From positions 105,313,348 to 105,377,347 of the forward strand of contig CM051456.1 in assembly GCA_028274465.1 (NCBI GenBank): a stretch of DNA of 64,000 nucleotides, read 5' to 3'. Source of the stretch: Plantago ovata. Taxonomy: Eukaryota > Streptophyta > Magnoliopsida > Lamiales > Plantaginaceae. The notes under the pieces were generated by a model. The model was not told where the DNA came from. It saw nothing but the letters and a program-made list of their open reading frames with translations, and made no database searches. Below are positions 61,974 through 64,000 of the stretch, piece after piece. How positions within the stretch are numbered: position 1 is the first letter of the stretch; every line of letters begins with the position of its first letter. A program made the translations under genes and the position numbers.

Positions 61974-63773
61974 ATGCCACGACCCAGGAGGCCACGATAC
62001 ATGACCCCGCAGTCCCAGAGGGATTATACCGACGGATCGGAGACCGATCAGGGCTCCCCTACTGTTTTAGGGACTCCACCTGGGTCGAGCAGGGGATCGA
62101 CTCCTCATTCCTCCCTCCACGACCCGTGGGCCCACGTTCCAGACGACGGTTGTCCCTTTCAAAGGCCGGAAGATGGTCTTATGTGGAATGGTCGCCCTGT
62201 CCTTTACCCCAATGGAGAGAAGTAAGTATTAGGCATCAACTGATTTACGAACTTTTAATATATATATACCGAACTAACCTTGTCACTATTGACTTACCTG
62301 TTCTTCACAGGTTGTATGGGGAGCACGCTGCTAAAGTACTCAGTTCGATAATACGGAACAGAATGGTCCCACCGCAAGAGGGTGGCAGCCAGTGGCATTG
62401 CATCCCGGACCAAATTAAGGGAGAGCTCTTCGAGGAGCTGAGGGTGAGTTAATATATGCATGTTTAAATACCATGTTTTTACATTCCGTTCGACCGCTAT
62501 GCATGCGAGGGTAGGCGGCGCCCTCTTATATGTCGGACCGCATATTTATGTATGGGTAGGCGGCACCCATTATATGCTTGACCGCGTTTAGAACTAAAAT
62601 GGATAGGCGGCATCCATTACGTGTAGACCGTTCATGCATGATGGGTAGGCGGCGTCCTTATTTGTTTGTAGATGACTGTTAACAACCCGATATACCTGAA
62701 TAGATGTTGTTTTCCCTTATTATATATTTGATACATGTTAGCTCCCCTTGTTATACTTGAATGTTTTTTAAGTATTCACCAACGTATGTGTTTCGATGTT
62801 TATTTGTAATTGTGTAGAAAGAATTCTTCCTTCCGAAAGCATTGCTGATGGATCTCTGGTGGAGCTTCAACTCTCACGGTAGTGCCCTTTACAAGTGCAT
62901 GGTTCATAGCCTGAAGAAAATGTGGAAAGAAGACCGTCCACGTACCAGTGATTGGCCCGAAGATGCAATTTGGGAGGCGTGGAAGGTATATTGGGTTGAC
63001 GCGAGAGTCCAGGCGCAGGCTGACCAGAACACTGAGAACCGGAAGAAGCAGCCGAATGATGGGACACGTACCCTGGTGACACACCGTTTTGGCTCTGAGT
63101 CGATCGCTACAGCACATGTGAGGCAGAAGGTAAGTATATTAACTTTGTGAATTTATCATTCTTATACTTGTTATTTACTTGCATTTCGAACTTTCAAACT
63201 AAGTAAATGATGCTTTCATGTGTCATTCAGTTGAAGGATAAGGAGAGTCTCCTATTCACCCTGTTCTCGAGATCTCAGAAGGCCAAGGACGGACAGTGGT
63301 TGTGTGACGAGGCCAAAACAATTGCGGTAAGTATCTACAATACATGTGTTTATTAAATACTGATGATTTCATAACTAATTAACAACATAACTAACACCTT
63401 ATACTCTTGATTTATAATTTCAGACGGCCTACGAGGACAGGATTCGTGATCAGGATCTCACTGTTGAGGAAATGAATGCCATTTTCTCGAGGTGAATCCT
63501 CCAGACGAGAAGGGCCGTCGCTTGGGACTTGGGAGTGCAGCAGCCGTCCCTGAATTGGACTCGAGGCCGACTCGTCGTTCCCGTGCCAGTACATCTTCAT
63601 CATCTTCAGCAGCAGCAGCTTCCGCTCGAGAGCAGGCCCTCTTACTTCAGTTGCAGCAGAGGGATGAGGAGGTGAAGAGGCTAGCTGCGAAGCAGGCTCA
63701 ATATGATAATATGTTTGCTCAGCTGTATGCGAAGCTGGGGATGGATCCACCTTCCCCACCTACCTCTCCATGA
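61974..63773 (+). pseudogene. Transposase_24-type CACTA gene of element 2 (one frameshift)
   Basis: Five coding exons: 61974-62221, 62311-62443, 62818-63129, 63231-63326 and 63424-63773, with the same phases as element 1. MPRPRRPRYMTPQ, DGCPFQRPEDGLMW, WHCIPDQIKGELFEELR, LLMDLWWSFNSHG, LYKCMVHSLKKMW, RPRTSDWPEDAIWEAWKVYW, NRKKQ and THRFGSES are the counterparts of the element 1 blocks. A C-terminal Ser run and coiled coil (LLLQLQQRDEEVKRLAAKQ) end it. One C is missing near 63487 relative to element 1 (TTCTCGAGG for TTCCTCGAGG), shifting the frame. The intron between the last two exons of element 1 is absent here. Identity between the two proteins is low, so the elements are distant relatives. 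Confidence 0.85.
62490..62670 (+). repeat. Tandem repeats in the second coding intron of CACTA element 2
   Basis: Four units around GGGTAGGCGGC(G/A)CCC.TTATATG followed by GACCGCAT, within intron 62444-62817. Unrelated in sequence to the repeat in the same intron of element 1. Confidence 0.75.
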
Positions 63774-64000
63774 TCCCCTATCCTTTTCGACTCTATTTAC
63801 TATTTTCTACATAAATACTGTGTACACTATGATATTATTTTGGATTAGTATTGTGTACGTATGATTATTATTATATGTATGGAGGGTTTTGGTACATTTA
63901 TTATGATTTTTTTGAATTATTTTTTAGTTTATTTGGTCTATAAAATTTCTGTAACATGTTGCTTAACTAAACAGGTTGCATTTGATTTTGAGTCTCATTA

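Larger units (their letters stand above)
60703..64000 (+). mobile_element. CACTA (En/Spm-like) transposon, element 2, right end outside the window
   Basis: Starts CACTACAAGAAAACAGC. Subterminal units TAGCGACGGATGG and complements fill 60710-61040. It has the same layout as element 1: noncoding first exon, intron ending at the ATG, Transposase_24-type gene. The flanking triplet is CAT on the left; the right side is not visible. Only one gene is seen so far. Confidence 0.88.

Overview
The window is nuclear DNA of a flowering plant, almost certainly a eudicot. The evidence is a CLE-family peptide gene, spliced CACTA transposase genes, Ty1/copia elements primed by initiator-Met tRNA, L1-type LINEs and AT-rich spacers. 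It is a transposon nest. Only one gene looks like a functioning host gene: a CLE27-like signalling peptide gene at 39867-40235 on the minus strand. A second host-type locus, an FCP1-like phosphatase at 60-868, is broken.

Left third (1-24003). A young Sirevirus-type copia element lies on the minus strand at 940-19792. It has near-identical LTRs, a 5-bp target duplication (AAAGT), a PBS, a PPT, gag, pol and a very long env-like region. It sits inside the env-like gene of an older Sirevirus on the plus strand, whose stub is at about 869-939 and whose 3' part and LTR are at 19793-22357. That older element in turn sits inside the reverse transcriptase of a third copia element (22358-24003). The young element contains a 100-N gap at 10521-10620 flanked by two copies of the same ~2.9 kb, most simply two unmerged contig ends. 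The pol-to-env spacer holds an array of eight stem-loops with a conserved 7-nt loop, and the env-like reading frame contains three in-frame intron-like segments.

Middle (24004-41875). A long-TIR MULE-like element (24337-25155) is followed by a complete 3.9-kb CACTA element (26458-30326) carrying a six-exon Transposase_24-type gene. Next come a 5'-truncated LINE with target duplication, a decayed LINE with RNase H that itself carries a second truncated LINE, and then the CLE27-like gene.

Right (41876-64000). A complete copia element (41876-51056, target duplication GTTTA) has a 2.1-kb solo LTR inside its 5' LTR and a 1.2-kb non-autonomous CACTA inside its reverse transcriptase. A decayed hAT (DUF659) transposase abuts a long L1-type LINE (about 53120-58343). 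A second Transposase_24-carrying CACTA element starts at 60703 and runs off the window.

The transposon genes do not act together as a pathway. Their order of insertion can be read from the target duplications. Most coding regions carry few lesions, often single-base shifts, so part of the damage may be residual sequencing error rather than decay.
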